34,505 bases of DNA from positions 1 through 34,505 of the forward strand of contig JAADGR010000276.1 in NCBI GenBank assembly GCA_013152225.1, in the 5' to 3' direction. This stretch comes from Calditrichota bacterium (GTDB taxonomy: Bacteria > Zhuqueibacterota > Zhuqueibacteria > Residuimicrobiales > Krinioviventaceae). The notes under the pieces were generated by a model. That model ran no database searches. It saw nothing but the letters and a program-made list of their open reading frames with translations, and was not told where the DNA came from. Of this stretch, positions 25,164-34,505 are shown piece by piece (position 1 is the stretch's first letter; each line of letters begins with the position of its first letter). Made by a program: the position numbers and the translations under genes.

Positions 25164-28100
25164 CTATATGTTTTCTATTAATTGGGGAAAGAAATCAAGT
25201 GTTTTTGTCAGGCCGTCGATATCAAATTTTTGCGCTTCTGTGAGAATTTTTTCACCGTATTCCTTCAAAACATCTACCTGATTTTCAGCACCGAGATGTT
25301 TGATCTTTTCACCGAAGGATTCGATATCTTCGATAATCAGGGAATTATGAACATTTTCCCATTCGCCGGCAAGTTCTTCTTTCGATGAAAGCAAAAACTT
25401 GCGCAAAGATTCTTTTTTCTCCACGCTCATTTGCGTCATTGTGTCGATTTCAAATTCATGAAATTCCTGCTCAAGTCGCTTATCCTCAAGCTTTTCATAA
25501 GGCAGGAATCTCGTGAGTTCTTTAAAAAGCTGCGTCATTGAAACCGGTTTTCTCAAATATCCATCGCTGCCGATGTCTTTTACCTTTTGTTCTTCATTCA
25601 AGAGGGCGGAAGCGGTGAGTGCAATAATCGGAATGTGTTTTAAATTGTTATCGCTCTTGAGATATTTAATAGCTGCATAGCCGTCCATCACAGGCATTTT
25701 AATGTCCATCAAAATGAGATCAGGCTGATATTTCAGGGCGTTCTCAATTCCTTCTTTGCCATTTTCAGCTTCAAACAATTCGATTCCATGCTCACCGCTG
25801 AGAAAGCCTTTGACAAGCAGTCTGTTTGCAGGGACATCATCTACAACTAGAATTCGGGATTTGTGAAATCTGATAGAACCCGGAGAATCCTCATCATTTT
25901 TATCCGGTTTTTCGATCACCGAGGCAACATTTATATTTTTCAGTGTCACAATAAATTTGCTGCCTTTGCCTATCTCGCTTTCGAGCGAAATGCTGCCGCC
26001 CATCATTTCAACCAGCCTTTTAGTAATTGCCAGCCCCAATCCGGTGCCGCCATATTTATTTATGCTTTGACCTTCCTGTTGACTAAAGGCGTCAAATATC
26101 TTTTTAATCTGCCGCTCTTCTATGCCGATGCCGGTATCTTCCACGGAAAAAACAAGATTAAGCATTGAATGATCTTCTTGTGTGTAATCTTTTTCCACCG
26201 ATAATTTAATGTAACCTTTATCTGTGAATTTTACCGCATTACCGGCAAGATTAAGAAGAATCTGTCGAATGCGAACCTCATCCAAAATCAGGGCTTTCGG
26301 TAGTGCCGGATCAATTTCCATTATAAATTCCAGACCTTTTTCCCGGACTTTCCAGGAAAAGATGGTTTTCATTTCTTCAAAAATGGAAAAAGTATCAACC
26401 GAACGTGGCTGCAATTCCAGCTTTCCGGCCTCGATCTTCGACAGGTCGAGAATGTCGTTGATCAAACTCAGAAGGGTTTTGCCGCTTGAAGCTATCGCTT
26501 CAACCTGTTCCTTTTGCACGCCGTCTTTGATGCTCTGTCTCAGAATTTCCGCAAAACCTAATATAGCATTCATCGGCGTTCGGATTTCGTGACTCATATT
26601 GGCCAGAAAAACGCTTTTGGCCTTGTTGGCTTTTTCTGCAGCCTCCTTCGCTTTCTCAAGTTCCGCTTCGTATTGTTTTTGTTCGGTGATGTCCTGCGAT
26701 GTGCCGATAACTTTTAATGAATCATCATTTCCATTTCTCCCAATGTCCAGGAATACACTTTTCATCCATCTCATCTCACCATCCGGTTTTACGATCCGAT
26801 ATTCTACCGGCTCATCCCGTTGGGAAGATGAATCTATGTCAAGTATGCGCTGCATCTTTTCGATATCTTCCGGACTGACCAGATTGAGATAATACGATCT
26901 GAAATTCCTGATTATTTTTTTTTCTGTTGTCCCATGTATGCGAAACATTTCACTCGACCAGATGGCTGTGTCTTCATCCACATTCCATTCACTGCTGCCC
27001 ACTTTGGCAATCCGTTGGGCCTGCTTTAGGCGCTTTTCACTTTTCGACAACATCTCTTCAGCTCGTTTTTGGTCGCTAATGTCCAGGGCGACGCCAATTA
27101 TGCCGCCAATCTCCCCGGTGGCATTTTTGAAAACTGTTTTATTGACGATGACAGTGTGGAGCGAACCATCTCCATATTTCGCCACTGTTTCGTATGCGTG
27201 GGCTTTTTGCGTTTGTAATAATTCACGATCCATTTTGTCATACTTTTCTGCGAATTCGCGGGATGTAAGAGCAAAATCCGTTTTGCCAATAATATCTTTT
27301 TTGGGTAACCCCATCATTTTTTCAAATTCTTTATTACATCCCGTGTAAGCAAAATTTTCATCTTTGTAAAATACCGGTGTCGGTATTGTATCCAAAAGTA
27401 TTTCGATAAATTTGAACTGGGCCTGTAGTGCCTTTTCCGCATTTTTCCGCTCCGTAATGTCGACGATTGTACCGAAAGCGCCCTTTATTTCATTTTTTTC
27501 GTTATATCGCGGGGAGCATGTGACCAGCAGTTCCTTTCTTTTTCCATATTCGGAAATAAATGTCAATTCGGAAGTCGTAATCTCTCCCTTTTCGCGTTCT
27601 TGCTTATTTGCTTCTAAAATTTCCCGCGATTTTTTGTCAAACAAATCCGCCAGGTTCATGCCCATGAGGGACGGCGTATTGGTTTCAAAAATTTCGGCAA
27701 ACGCAGGGTTGGAGAAAATTATATTATCGTTAGAATCGATAATGCCAATGCCTTCCTGAATATTATGAAAAATATCGTTTAAAAGCATTTGCTGCCTGTG
27801 GAATTTCTCTTCGGTTCTTTTGCGCTCCGTGGCATCGATCGAGTACTCGATCATTTGAATGACATCACCGTCCTGGTTGAAGATTGGAAAAGCGTGAACA
27901 TCAAAAACTCTCTCTTCTCCAGCCAGCAAACGATGAACATGCTCAAGAAACACCGGCTTTTTGGTTTTTTTTACTTCTTCAAGAGGGCAGCGATGGCCTT
28001 CCTCTTCGCATTGCTCCGCCCTGTGATGAGAAAGTTGGTAGTAGGTTGTATTTTGTATGTTGTCCAGGTTTTTGGCAGCAGAATTTGCCATCAGGATTTT

Positions 28101-29261
28101 CCGGGTCTCAACGTCGACAACATAAAAGGGTTGCGATAATGAATCAAGAACAGTTTCCAGGAAGGCTTTTTGATCTTTTAATTCATGTTGTATTTTTTTT
28201 CGTTCGAATAATTCCTTTTTAATTTTTTCTTCGGACTTTAAAAGTTTGTTAGAATAATTCGTCAACATAACCAGAGCAGTTATGATGATTGCAAAAATAA
28301 TGATACCGGCCAAAACGAAATGCCAATATTGCTTTAATGCATCCATAAACATGATTTGGCCGAAATGCTCATAAGGAGGAAGTTTTAATTCTTCGAGGCA
28401 TTTATGCACCGGCTGGTAATTCAATGCAAGTGACCATCCTGCAATACGTGCTGCTACTGCCGCCGGATGATTTTGGGGCATTTGCAAAAGTTTTGCTTCA
28501 ACTCGTTCTGCTATTGAATTGGGAACATGTTTCAATTTGGCGATAGGCCATTCCGGATATTGAGATGTGGAATGCATGAGAGGAAAAGTATCATCCTTTG
28601 TCAGATGATTGTTGATGACGGCAAATCCCATAGGATTAATTTTTCCTGTTGCAACAAGTTCTTCGAAAATCCCGGTTCTGATGATGCCCGCATCGACGAT
28701 TCCCTTGCGTACAGCATAAACAACCGAATCCTGACTCCCGGCGAAAAGCAAGCTGCTAAAATCATGCTCAGGAACTATCTTGCTTTCCTTGAAAAGCCTC
28801 TCAGCCATAATCCAGCCACCGAAAGAAAATTTTTCGACAGCCATAACACGCTTGTTTAACAAGTCCTGAACAGTCCTGATTTTTTTCTTATCGGTTCTTG
28901 TGAAAATGAGACTGCCGAATACCGCCAGAACCCGGTTTTTTACCAGTCTGCGTATTGTTGCGATTTTTACAGCGCCATCCTTCATTTCTAGCTGCACATA
29001 CAGAGCAGGATTTGTAATAACAAAGTCGACCCACTCGTTCTCCGCAGATGCCATGAACTCTTGAAAAGAAAGAGGAATAACTTTGAATTGATAGTTCGGA
29101 ATTTCATGGCTCAGGTATTTTGCAGTTGGCTCCCAGGTTTGAAAGCATTTATCGACACCTCTGTCCGCTAAAACACCAATTTTGAGGATTTTGTTGTTTT
29201 GTGAGAATGCCGGGAGAAACGATAAAAGAAGACACAGAACAGAAATAACACACTTCATCAT
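25164..29261 (-). CDS. Hybrid sensor kinase with periplasmic PhnD/TtrS-like sensor, PAS repeats, receiver and degenerate HPt
   Basis: The 1365-residue product has, in order: a signal peptide (1-20); a periplasmic binding-protein-like domain (about 25-300), with NPALYV and an FGGW segment as in TtrS and phosphonate-binding PhnD proteins; one membrane segment (about 315-335); four PAS-type domains (about 365-480, 490-605, 615-730, 745-860); a histidine kinase with His891 in NMSHEIRTPMN, followed by GNAVKFTD, EDTGIGI and GGTGLGL; a receiver (1135-1255, Asp1186); and a helical tail (about 1285-1360) that resembles an HPt domain without its histidine. It probably senses an external oxyanion or small ligand. 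The start was set at the ATG after GGAAGGG; a GTG four codons earlier overlaps that site. Confidence 0.9.
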   Translation of the reverse strand: MMKCVISVLCLLLSFLPAFSQNNKILKIGVLADRGVDKCFQTWEPTAKYLSHEIPNYQFKVIPLSFQEFMASAENEWVDFVITNPALYVQLEMKDGAVKIATIRRLVKNRVLAVFGSLIFTRTDKKKIRTVQDLLNKRVMAVEKFSFGGWIMAERLFKESKIVPEHDFSSLLFAGSQDSVVYAVRKGIVDAGIIRTGIFEELVATGKINPMGFAVINNHLTKDDTFPLMHSTSQYPEWPIAKLKHVPNSIAERVEAKLLQMPQNHPAAVAARIAGWSLALNYQPVHKCLEELKLPPYEHFGQIMFMDALKQYWHFVLAGIIIFAIIITALVMLTNYSNKLLKSEEKIKKELFERKKIQHELKDQKAFLETVLDSLSQPFYVVDVETRKILMANSAAKNLDNIQNTTYYQLSHHRAEQCEEEGHRCPLEEVKKTKKPVFLEHVHRLLAGEERVFDVHAFPIFNQDGDVIQMIEYSIDATERKRTEEKFHRQQMLLNDIFHNIQEGIGIIDSNDNIIFSNPAFAEIFETNTPSLMGMNLADLFDKKSREILEANKQEREKGEITTSELTFISEYGKRKELLVTCSPRYNEKNEIKGAFGTIVDITERKNAEKALQAQFKFIEILLDTIPTPVFYKDENFAYTGCNKEFEKMMGLPKKDIIGKTDFALTSREFAEKYDKMDRELLQTQKAHAYETVAKYGDGSLHTVIVNKTVFKNATGEIGGIIGVALDISDQKRAEEMLSKSEKRLKQAQRIAKVGSSEWNVDEDTAIWSSEMFRIHGTTEKKIIRNFRSYYLNLVSPEDIEKMQRILDIDSSSQRDEPVEYRIVKPDGEMRWMKSVFLDIGRNGNDDSLKVIGTSQDITEQKQYEAELEKAKEAAEKANKAKSVFLANMSHEIRTPMNAILGFAEILRQSIKDGVQKEQVEAIASSGKTLLSLINDILDLSKIEAGKLELQPRSVDTFSIFEEMKTIFSWKVREKGLEFIMEIDPALPKALILDEVRIRQILLNLAGNAVKFTDKGYIKLSVEKDYTQEDHSMLNLVFSVEDTGIGIEERQIKKIFDAFSQQEGQSINKYGGTGLGLAITKRLVEMMGGSISLESEIGKGSKFIVTLKNINVASVIEKPDKNDEDSPGSIRFHKSRILVVDDVPANRLLVKGFLSGEHGIELFEAENGKEGIENALKYQPDLILMDIKMPVMDGYAAIKYLKSDNNLKHIPIIALTASALLNEEQKVKDIGSDGYLRKPVSMTQLFKELTRFLPYEKLEDKRLEQEFHEFEIDTMTQMSVEKKESLRKFLLSSKEELAGEWENVHNSLIIEDIESFGEKIKHLGAENQVDVLKEYGEKILTEAQKFDIDGLTKTLDFFPQLIENI

Positions 29262-29428
29262 CAACCCTTCCACTATATTCTATATATTTAAGATTATCAG
29301 TAAACAATGAGCAGGGGAGATACAATAGGAGGCATGAATAAGAATGCAAAGCAACGGTGCAGGCAAAGGCTCAGGTTCTAATAAGAGTAGAGAAAATTAT
29401 GAAATACGCAGATTAATTTGTTGATTCT

Positions 29429-29460
29429 TTGACAAAATATCTTTAAACTTGTTTTATAAT
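29429..29460 (+). promoter_or_regulatory. Probable promoter of hutH-guaB
   Basis: TTGACA (29429-29434) is followed by the -10-like TTTTATAAT. With TTTATA (29453-29458) the spacer is 18 bases; with TATAAT it would be 20. The transcription start would lie only about 15-20 bases before the hutH ATG. Confidence 0.55.
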
Positions 29461-29482
29461 TACTTTTAAAGGTTTATTCGTT

Positions 29483-31009
29483 ATGAGCATAATTTCCATT
29501 GATGGTCATTCTTTGGATCTGAACCGGCTTTACCGCGTGGCTGAATCGGGCGATCAGGTTGAGATTGCTTCCGACGCTATGGAGCGAATGCAAAAATCAC
29601 GCGATTGTATTGAAAAACTTGTAGCCGGCGGCAAAACGATTTACGGTGTAAATACCGGTTTTGGCAAACTGGCAAACGTTCACATCCCGCCCGATGAAAT
29701 CGAAGAACTGCAACTCAATCTGGTTCTCAGTCATTCCTGTGGAACAGGCCTCCTGATTCCTGCCAATATTGTCCGGGCAGCGATGCTGCTTAAAGCAAAT
29801 GCTCTTTGTTCCGGTTATTCCGGTAACCGCCCCATGATTGCGGAATTTCTTGTCGAAATGCTGAATCGAAATGTGATTCCATGTGTTCCGCAAAAAGGGT
29901 CTGTCGGCGCCTCGGGAGATTTGGCTCCATTAGCCCACAGTACACTCGTTATGCTTGGCCTTGGGGAGGCATGGTATAATGGTGAAAAGCTCGATGGAAA
30001 GGCCGCTCTTCAACGTGCGGGCCTGAAACCGATCACGCTCGCTGCCAAAGAGGGCCTGGCCCTTTTAAACGGGACACAGATTATGACGGCTTATGCAGCA
30101 CTGGCGCTGCTGCGGGCGAAAAGCCTGCTCAAGCTGGCAGATATTGCCGGGGCGATTACAGTAGAAAGTTTGCTGCATTCCAAAGTTGCATTTGATGAAC
30201 GCATACAAAGAGCCAGGGGTTTTAAGGATCAGATCAAAGTCGGGAAAAACATGCAGAGCATGATGGCTGACAGTGCCATCGTTGAATCCCACAAGGATTG
30301 CGGCAAAGTCCAGGATGCTTACAGTTCCCGTTGCGTTCCCCAGGTTCATGGATCTGTGCGTCATGCGCTTAAATACGTCGAAGAGGTCATCGATACTGAA
30401 ATAAATGCGGCAACAGATAATCCACTGATTTTTTACGAACAAGGAGAAGTTTTGTCCGGCGGGAATTTTCACGGTCAGCCAATTTCTCTGGCGTGCGACA
30501 CAATGGCTATTGCCATAGCGCAGCTTGCCAATATTTCTGAAAGAAGGCTGGAAAATATGATGGATCCGGCGCAAAGCGGTTTGCCGCCGTTTTTAGCAAC
30601 GGAAAGCGGCACCAACTCCGGGTTCATGATGGCGCAGGTGACGGCAGCAGCCTTGGTTTCGGAAAATAAAGTCCTGAGTCATCCGGCTTCTGTGGACTCT
30701 ATTCCCACGTCCGCGAATCAGGAAGATTTCGTCAGCATGGGAACACACGCTGCGCGCAAAGCCATGGAGGTTGTTGAAAACGCCGAAACCGTCATTGGCA
30801 TCGAATTGCTTGCCGGCTGTCAGGCAATGGATTTTCGCCAAGACCTTGCACCCGGCAAAGGAACCGGCCCGGCCTACAGGGTCATTCGCGAAAATATACC
30901 GACAATGCAAAAGGACAGATTGTTACAAAAAGACATTGAAAAAATTAAAGAGCTTGTGCGAAAGGGAGCCATTGAAAAGGCTGTCGAAGATTCGATCGGC
31001 TCATTATAA
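29483..31009 (+). CDS. hutH: Histidine ammonia-lyase
   Basis: The 508-residue product removes ammonia from L-histidine to give trans-urocanate. The Ala143-Ser144-Gly145 triad in GSVGASGDLAPLAH forms the MIO electrophile. Tyr54 in IYGVNTGFG is the catalytic base region. Further family motifs are LLNGTQIMTAYAAL, QDAYSSRCVPQVHGS, ATDNPLIF, SGGNFHGQP and the ASVDSIPTSANQED segment. The last is typical of histidine, not phenylalanine, lyases. AAAGG lies about 10 bases before the ATG. guaB starts 15 bases after the stop codon, forming an operon. None of hutU, hutI or hutG is here, so either the rest of histidine degradation is elsewhere or urocanate is the end product. Confidence 0.93.
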   Translation: MSIISIDGHSLDLNRLYRVAESGDQVEIASDAMERMQKSRDCIEKLVAGGKTIYGVNTGFGKLANVHIPPDEIEELQLNLVLSHSCGTGLLIPANIVRAAMLLKANALCSGYSGNRPMIAEFLVEMLNRNVIPCVPQKGSVGASGDLAPLAHSTLVMLGLGEAWYNGEKLDGKAALQRAGLKPITLAAKEGLALLNGTQIMTAYAALALLRAKSLLKLADIAGAITVESLLHSKVAFDERIQRARGFKDQIKVGKNMQSMMADSAIVESHKDCGKVQDAYSSRCVPQVHGSVRHALKYVEEVIDTEINAATDNPLIFYEQGEVLSGGNFHGQPISLACDTMAIAIAQLANISERRLENMMDPAQSGLPPFLATESGTNSGFMMAQVTAAALVSENKVLSHPASVDSIPTSANQEDFVSMGTHAARKAMEVVENAETVIGIELLAGCQAMDFRQDLAPGKGTGPAYRVIRENIPTMQKDRLLQKDIEKIKELVRKGAIEKAVEDSIGSL

Positions 31010-32488
<1,479 letters not shown>

Positions 32489-32525
32489 CAGCATTGCGAA
32501 GGATTTTGCGGTACTAAATGATAAA

Positions 32526-32578
32526 GCCGGATTAAGCCTCCGTAATTCCAAATAGAAGGAAAAGAAGTTTAACCCGGC
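32526..32578. terminator. Weak inverted repeat between convergent guaB and rpsT
   Basis: GCCGGATTAA (32526-32535) and TTAACCCGGC (32569-32578) are complementary with one wobble, around a 33-base loop. Their place between convergent genes suits transcription termination, but the loop is long and the T-tract is poor. Confidence 0.3.
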
Positions 32579-32597
32579 CGTAAGGGGAAAAATCAGG

Positions 32598-32855
32598 TTA
32601 TGATTCTAATTGGCTTACAACAGCCGCTAACTTTGCTTTTTGATTGGCCGCCTTGTTTTTATGGATTTTTCCCTTGTTTGCCATCTTGTCCAAAAGAGAT
32701 GAAGCTTTGCGGTATTGCTCTTCCGCTTCCTCTTTGGTTTGCGCAGCACGAACTTTTTTGATTTGCGTTTTCAAAGTCGTTGAATAAACGCGATTGCGCG
32801 CATTGTCTCGTGCGTTTGTCTGAATCCTTTTAATTGCCGATTTATGATGTGCCAT
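32598..32855 (-). CDS. rpsT: 30S ribosomal protein S20
   Basis: This 85-residue basic protein binds 16S rRNA early in 30S assembly. The start MAHHKSAIKRIQTNARDNARN, the central helix region and the end KIHKNKAANQKAKLAAVVSQL match S20. The length is normal. AAGGA precedes the ATG. A good promoter lies just upstream on the same strand. As in many bacteria, rpsT is a single-gene unit. It converges on guaB. Confidence 0.96.
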   Translation of the reverse strand: MAHHKSAIKRIQTNARDNARNRVYSTTLKTQIKKVRAAQTKEEAEEQYRKASSLLDKMANKGKIHKNKAANQKAKLAAVVSQLES

Positions 32856-32888
32856 TAACAGTCCTTTCTTGTGAAATATTAAACGCTA

Positions 32889-32917
32889 ATGATAAGAAAA
32901 ATTTATCAAAATATCAA
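32889..32917 (-). promoter_or_regulatory. Sigma-70-type promoter of rpsT
   Basis: On the minus strand, TTGATA (32917-32912) and TATCAT (32894-32889) are separated by 17 bases, giving a start near 32882 and a leader of roughly 27 bases. Confidence 0.7.
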
Positions 32918-32941
32918 TATTTTTTTTGAGGAAAAATATAG

Positions 32942-33043
32942 GCACCCTGATAAATCATGGTGTTGTGACAAATTGAACCAACACCACAATTTATTGTGGT
33001 GTACAGAACGGATACAAAATTTTCGGCAACCGCTTCAGCGGTT
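32942..33043. repeat. Dispersed hairpin repeat group, copy 2
   Basis: Three hairpins are present: CACC(C/A)TGAT-type (32943-32962), ACACCACAAT-TT-ATTGTGGTGT (32981-33002, ten perfect pairs) and AACCGCT-TC-AGCGGTT (33028-33043). The first, with the TTGTGACAAATTG linker, matches the reverse complement of 1156-1189 at 33 of 34 bases. It fills the gap between rpsT and the acyltransferase gene. Confidence 0.75.
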
Positions 33044-33093
33044 TTAACTAAAGTGGATAAATAAAATTCATAAACTGAAATGCGGATAGGATT

Positions 33094-34209
33094 ATGGACT
33101 TGAATGTGAAAAAAGTATCGACCGGAAAAGAACTTGGACGATTTGTTCATTTTGCAAAAACAATTTACCGCGATGATCCCAATTGGGTGCCGCCAATTTA
33201 TTCGGAACAACTCAAATTCCTGGATAAAAACAAGGGCGTATTTTTTGAGATCGGAGAAGCCGAATACTTTATGGCTTTTGACGGCGATCGCCCTGTTGGT
33301 CGTATTTCTGCGCACGTAAATCATCAATATGAAAAATATCACGATTCCGAAACCGGATTTTTTGGTTTCTTTGAATGTATCGATGATCAAAACGTTGCCA
33401 ATGCTCTTTTTGACAATGCAATGCAATGGCTAAAATCAAAGAACAAATCCAAAATACTGGGCCCCATGAATTTCACCATCTATGATGAAGCGGGAATGCT
33501 CTGCGACGGCTACGACATCATGCCGGTTGTCATGCTTACGCACAATCCCCCATATTACAATGATCTTGTTACGGGTGCCGGTTTCAAAAAGGCAATCGAC
33601 TGGTATGCTTTTAAGGTTTATGCGGATGTTCCCATAAAACCCTCTTATTACAAAATACGCGATCGGATTCTGCGGCAAAAAGGGCTGGAAATCGTCCCGC
33701 TGGATATGAAAAAGTTTGCTCAGGCTGTCGACGATGTGGGTGTGATTTTCAAAGATGCGTGGATGGAGAACTGGGGACACGTCCCACTTTCCCAAGGGCA
33801 ATTAAAACACCTGGCGTCGGAACTTAAAAATGTCGTTGTTCCTGAATTGACTTATCTTGCTTATCTGGACGGCAAATGTATTGGTTTCAGTATGAGTCTG
33901 ATCGATGCAAATCCGGCATTAAAAAAAGCTAATGGTAAATTATTTCCTTTTGGTCTGATAAAAATTTTGAAGGAACTCAAAAAGACCAAGCGCATTCGAA
34001 CTATGGCTATGGGCGTTTTAAAAGAATATCGGCACAGAGGAATTGACATTGTTTTTTATCTGAACACAGTGGAAAACGGCATCAAAATGGGAATCACCGA
34101 GGCCGACTGTTCCATTATTGTCGAAACCAATGATCGTATGATCGGTGCCCTGGAGGACTTGAAAGCGGACAGGTATAAAACGTTTCGGTTTTATGAGAAA
34201 GAGATTTAA
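33094..34209 (+). CDS. GNAT-fold N-acyltransferase, YghO-like
   Basis: This 371-residue protein resembles the YghO group, larger relatives of GNAT acetyltransferases whose substrates are not well known. The N-terminal half (about 1-190) has a GNAT-like strand pattern with FMAFDGDRPVGRISAHVNH (about 64-82) and GPMNFTIYDEAGML (about 125-138). The C-terminal half holds LTYLAYLDGKCIGFSMSL (about 251-268) and MAMGVLKEYRHRGID (about 306-320), whose RxxRGI is in the place of the acyl-CoA pyrophosphate loop. No signal peptide or membrane segment is seen. AGGA lies just before the ATG. The gene stands alone between two repeat regions. It could act on an amino acid, an amine or a fatty acyl acceptor. 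Confidence 0.8.
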   Translation: MDLNVKKVSTGKELGRFVHFAKTIYRDDPNWVPPIYSEQLKFLDKNKGVFFEIGEAEYFMAFDGDRPVGRISAHVNHQYEKYHDSETGFFGFFECIDDQNVANALFDNAMQWLKSKNKSKILGPMNFTIYDEAGMLCDGYDIMPVVMLTHNPPYYNDLVTGAGFKKAIDWYAFKVYADVPIKPSYYKIRDRILRQKGLEIVPLDMKKFAQAVDDVGVIFKDAWMENWGHVPLSQGQLKHLASELKNVVVPELTYLAYLDGKCIGFSMSLIDANPALKKANGKLFPFGLIKILKELKKTKRIRTMAMGVLKEYRHRGIDIVFYLNTVENGIKMGITEADCSIIVETNDRMIGALEDLKADRYKTFRFYEKEI

Positions 34210-34212
34210 TAA

Positions 34213-34505
34213 TACCACCCCTTCGGGGTTGGAAATTATGAATGAAAAAAATGCTATAATCATTGCATCCCTTCGGGATTGCTAATAGACTTGCCCTGAA
34301 CCTAAAGGGCTGTCATGATCGTTAACAGATAAAATGAAAACCTATGGCGGATGGTATTAAAAGAAAGCAAATTATTCTACCACCCCTTTGGGGTTGGAAA
34401 TTGTGAATGAAAAGAATGCTATAATCATTGCATCCCTTCGGGATTGCTGATAGACTTGCCCTGAACCTAAAGGGCTGTCATGATCATTAACAGATAAAAT
34501 GAAAA
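34213..34505 (+). repeat. Two 128-bp direct repeats with a 37-bp spacer, reaching the window edge
   Basis: Units 34213-34340 and 34378-34505 have equal length and differ at about five positions, with a 165-base period. Each unit holds CCCC-TTC-GGGG, TCCC-TTC-GGGA and GCCC...GGGC hairpins and an internal TATAAT. The second unit ends exactly at the window end, so the array may continue. No ORF of note crosses it. Confidence 0.85.

Noticed and set aside
29483-31009. Phenylalanine/tyrosine ammonia-lyase or aminomutase instead of hutH
   Set aside because: The MIO loop, the SRCVPQVHGS region and ASVDSIPTSANQED fit histidine ammonia-lyase best. The assignment is by motif only, but the alternatives fit less well.
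34213-34505. CRISPR array
   Set aside because: The repeats are 128 bp with a single 37-bp spacer and internal hairpins, no cas gene is near, and CRISPR repeats are much shorter.

Overview
The window looks like chromosomal DNA from a free-living, probably anaerobic, Gram-negative bacterium. It encodes lipoproteins with lipoboxes, a lytic transglycosylase, a TRAP transporter with a tethered periplasmic binding protein, and a twin-arginine sulfatase. The mix of a GTP-type PEP carboxykinase, a PPi-type phosphofructokinase, a fused SpmA-SpmB protein and many small palindromic intergenic repeats would suit the FCB side of the tree (Calditrichota/KSB1/Ignavibacteria-like). That placement is inference and cannot be settled from this sequence.

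Layout. (i) 1-3.2 kb: an SGNH hydrolase and an SpmA-SpmB fusion on the minus strand, a repeat-filled intergenic region, then a small ferredoxin. (ii) 3.3-14.6 kb, all plus strand: the metabolic core of the window. It holds TRAP transporter genes dctPQM, a LacI-type regulator, a D-mannonate-oxidoreductase-like SDR, 6-phosphogluconate dehydrogenase, a gluconate-5-dehydrogenase/KduD-like SDR, a small ORF, a LarA-family (nickel-pincer) hydroxyacid epimerase, a PPi-type phosphofructokinase and a HAD phosphatase. Four operator-like sites with an AACCGRTT-like core lie in front of dctP, lacI and the SDR operon. I read this as an import and catabolism cluster for a sugar acid (hexuronate or hexonate). 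The LarA-like enzyme may convert D-mannonate to D-gluconate and so feed the oxidative pentose phosphate step. (iii) 14.9-21.3 kb: an AT-rich AAA/DUF4143 ATPase on the plus strand, then an unknown lipoprotein, a TAT-exported sulfatase, a thioredoxin-like protein and a lytic transglycosylase on the minus strand, separated by repeats. (iv) 21.9-29.3 kb: GTP-dependent PEP carboxykinase behind a good sigma-70 promoter, then a convergent two-gene signalling operon. One product is a 1365-residue hybrid kinase with a periplasmic PhnD/TtrS-like sensor; the other is a receiver-kinase protein. (v) 29.5-34.2 kb: histidine ammonia-lyase and IMP dehydrogenase in tandem, ribosomal protein S20 on the opposite strand, a YghO-like acyltransferase, and a 128-bp direct repeat running to the window edge.

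The intergenic DNA is unusually rich in small repeats. At least four families recur within the window. Two show compensatory base changes between copies that preserve hairpin stems, so their structure appears to be under selection. No tRNA, rRNA, CRISPR array or transposase gene was recognised.
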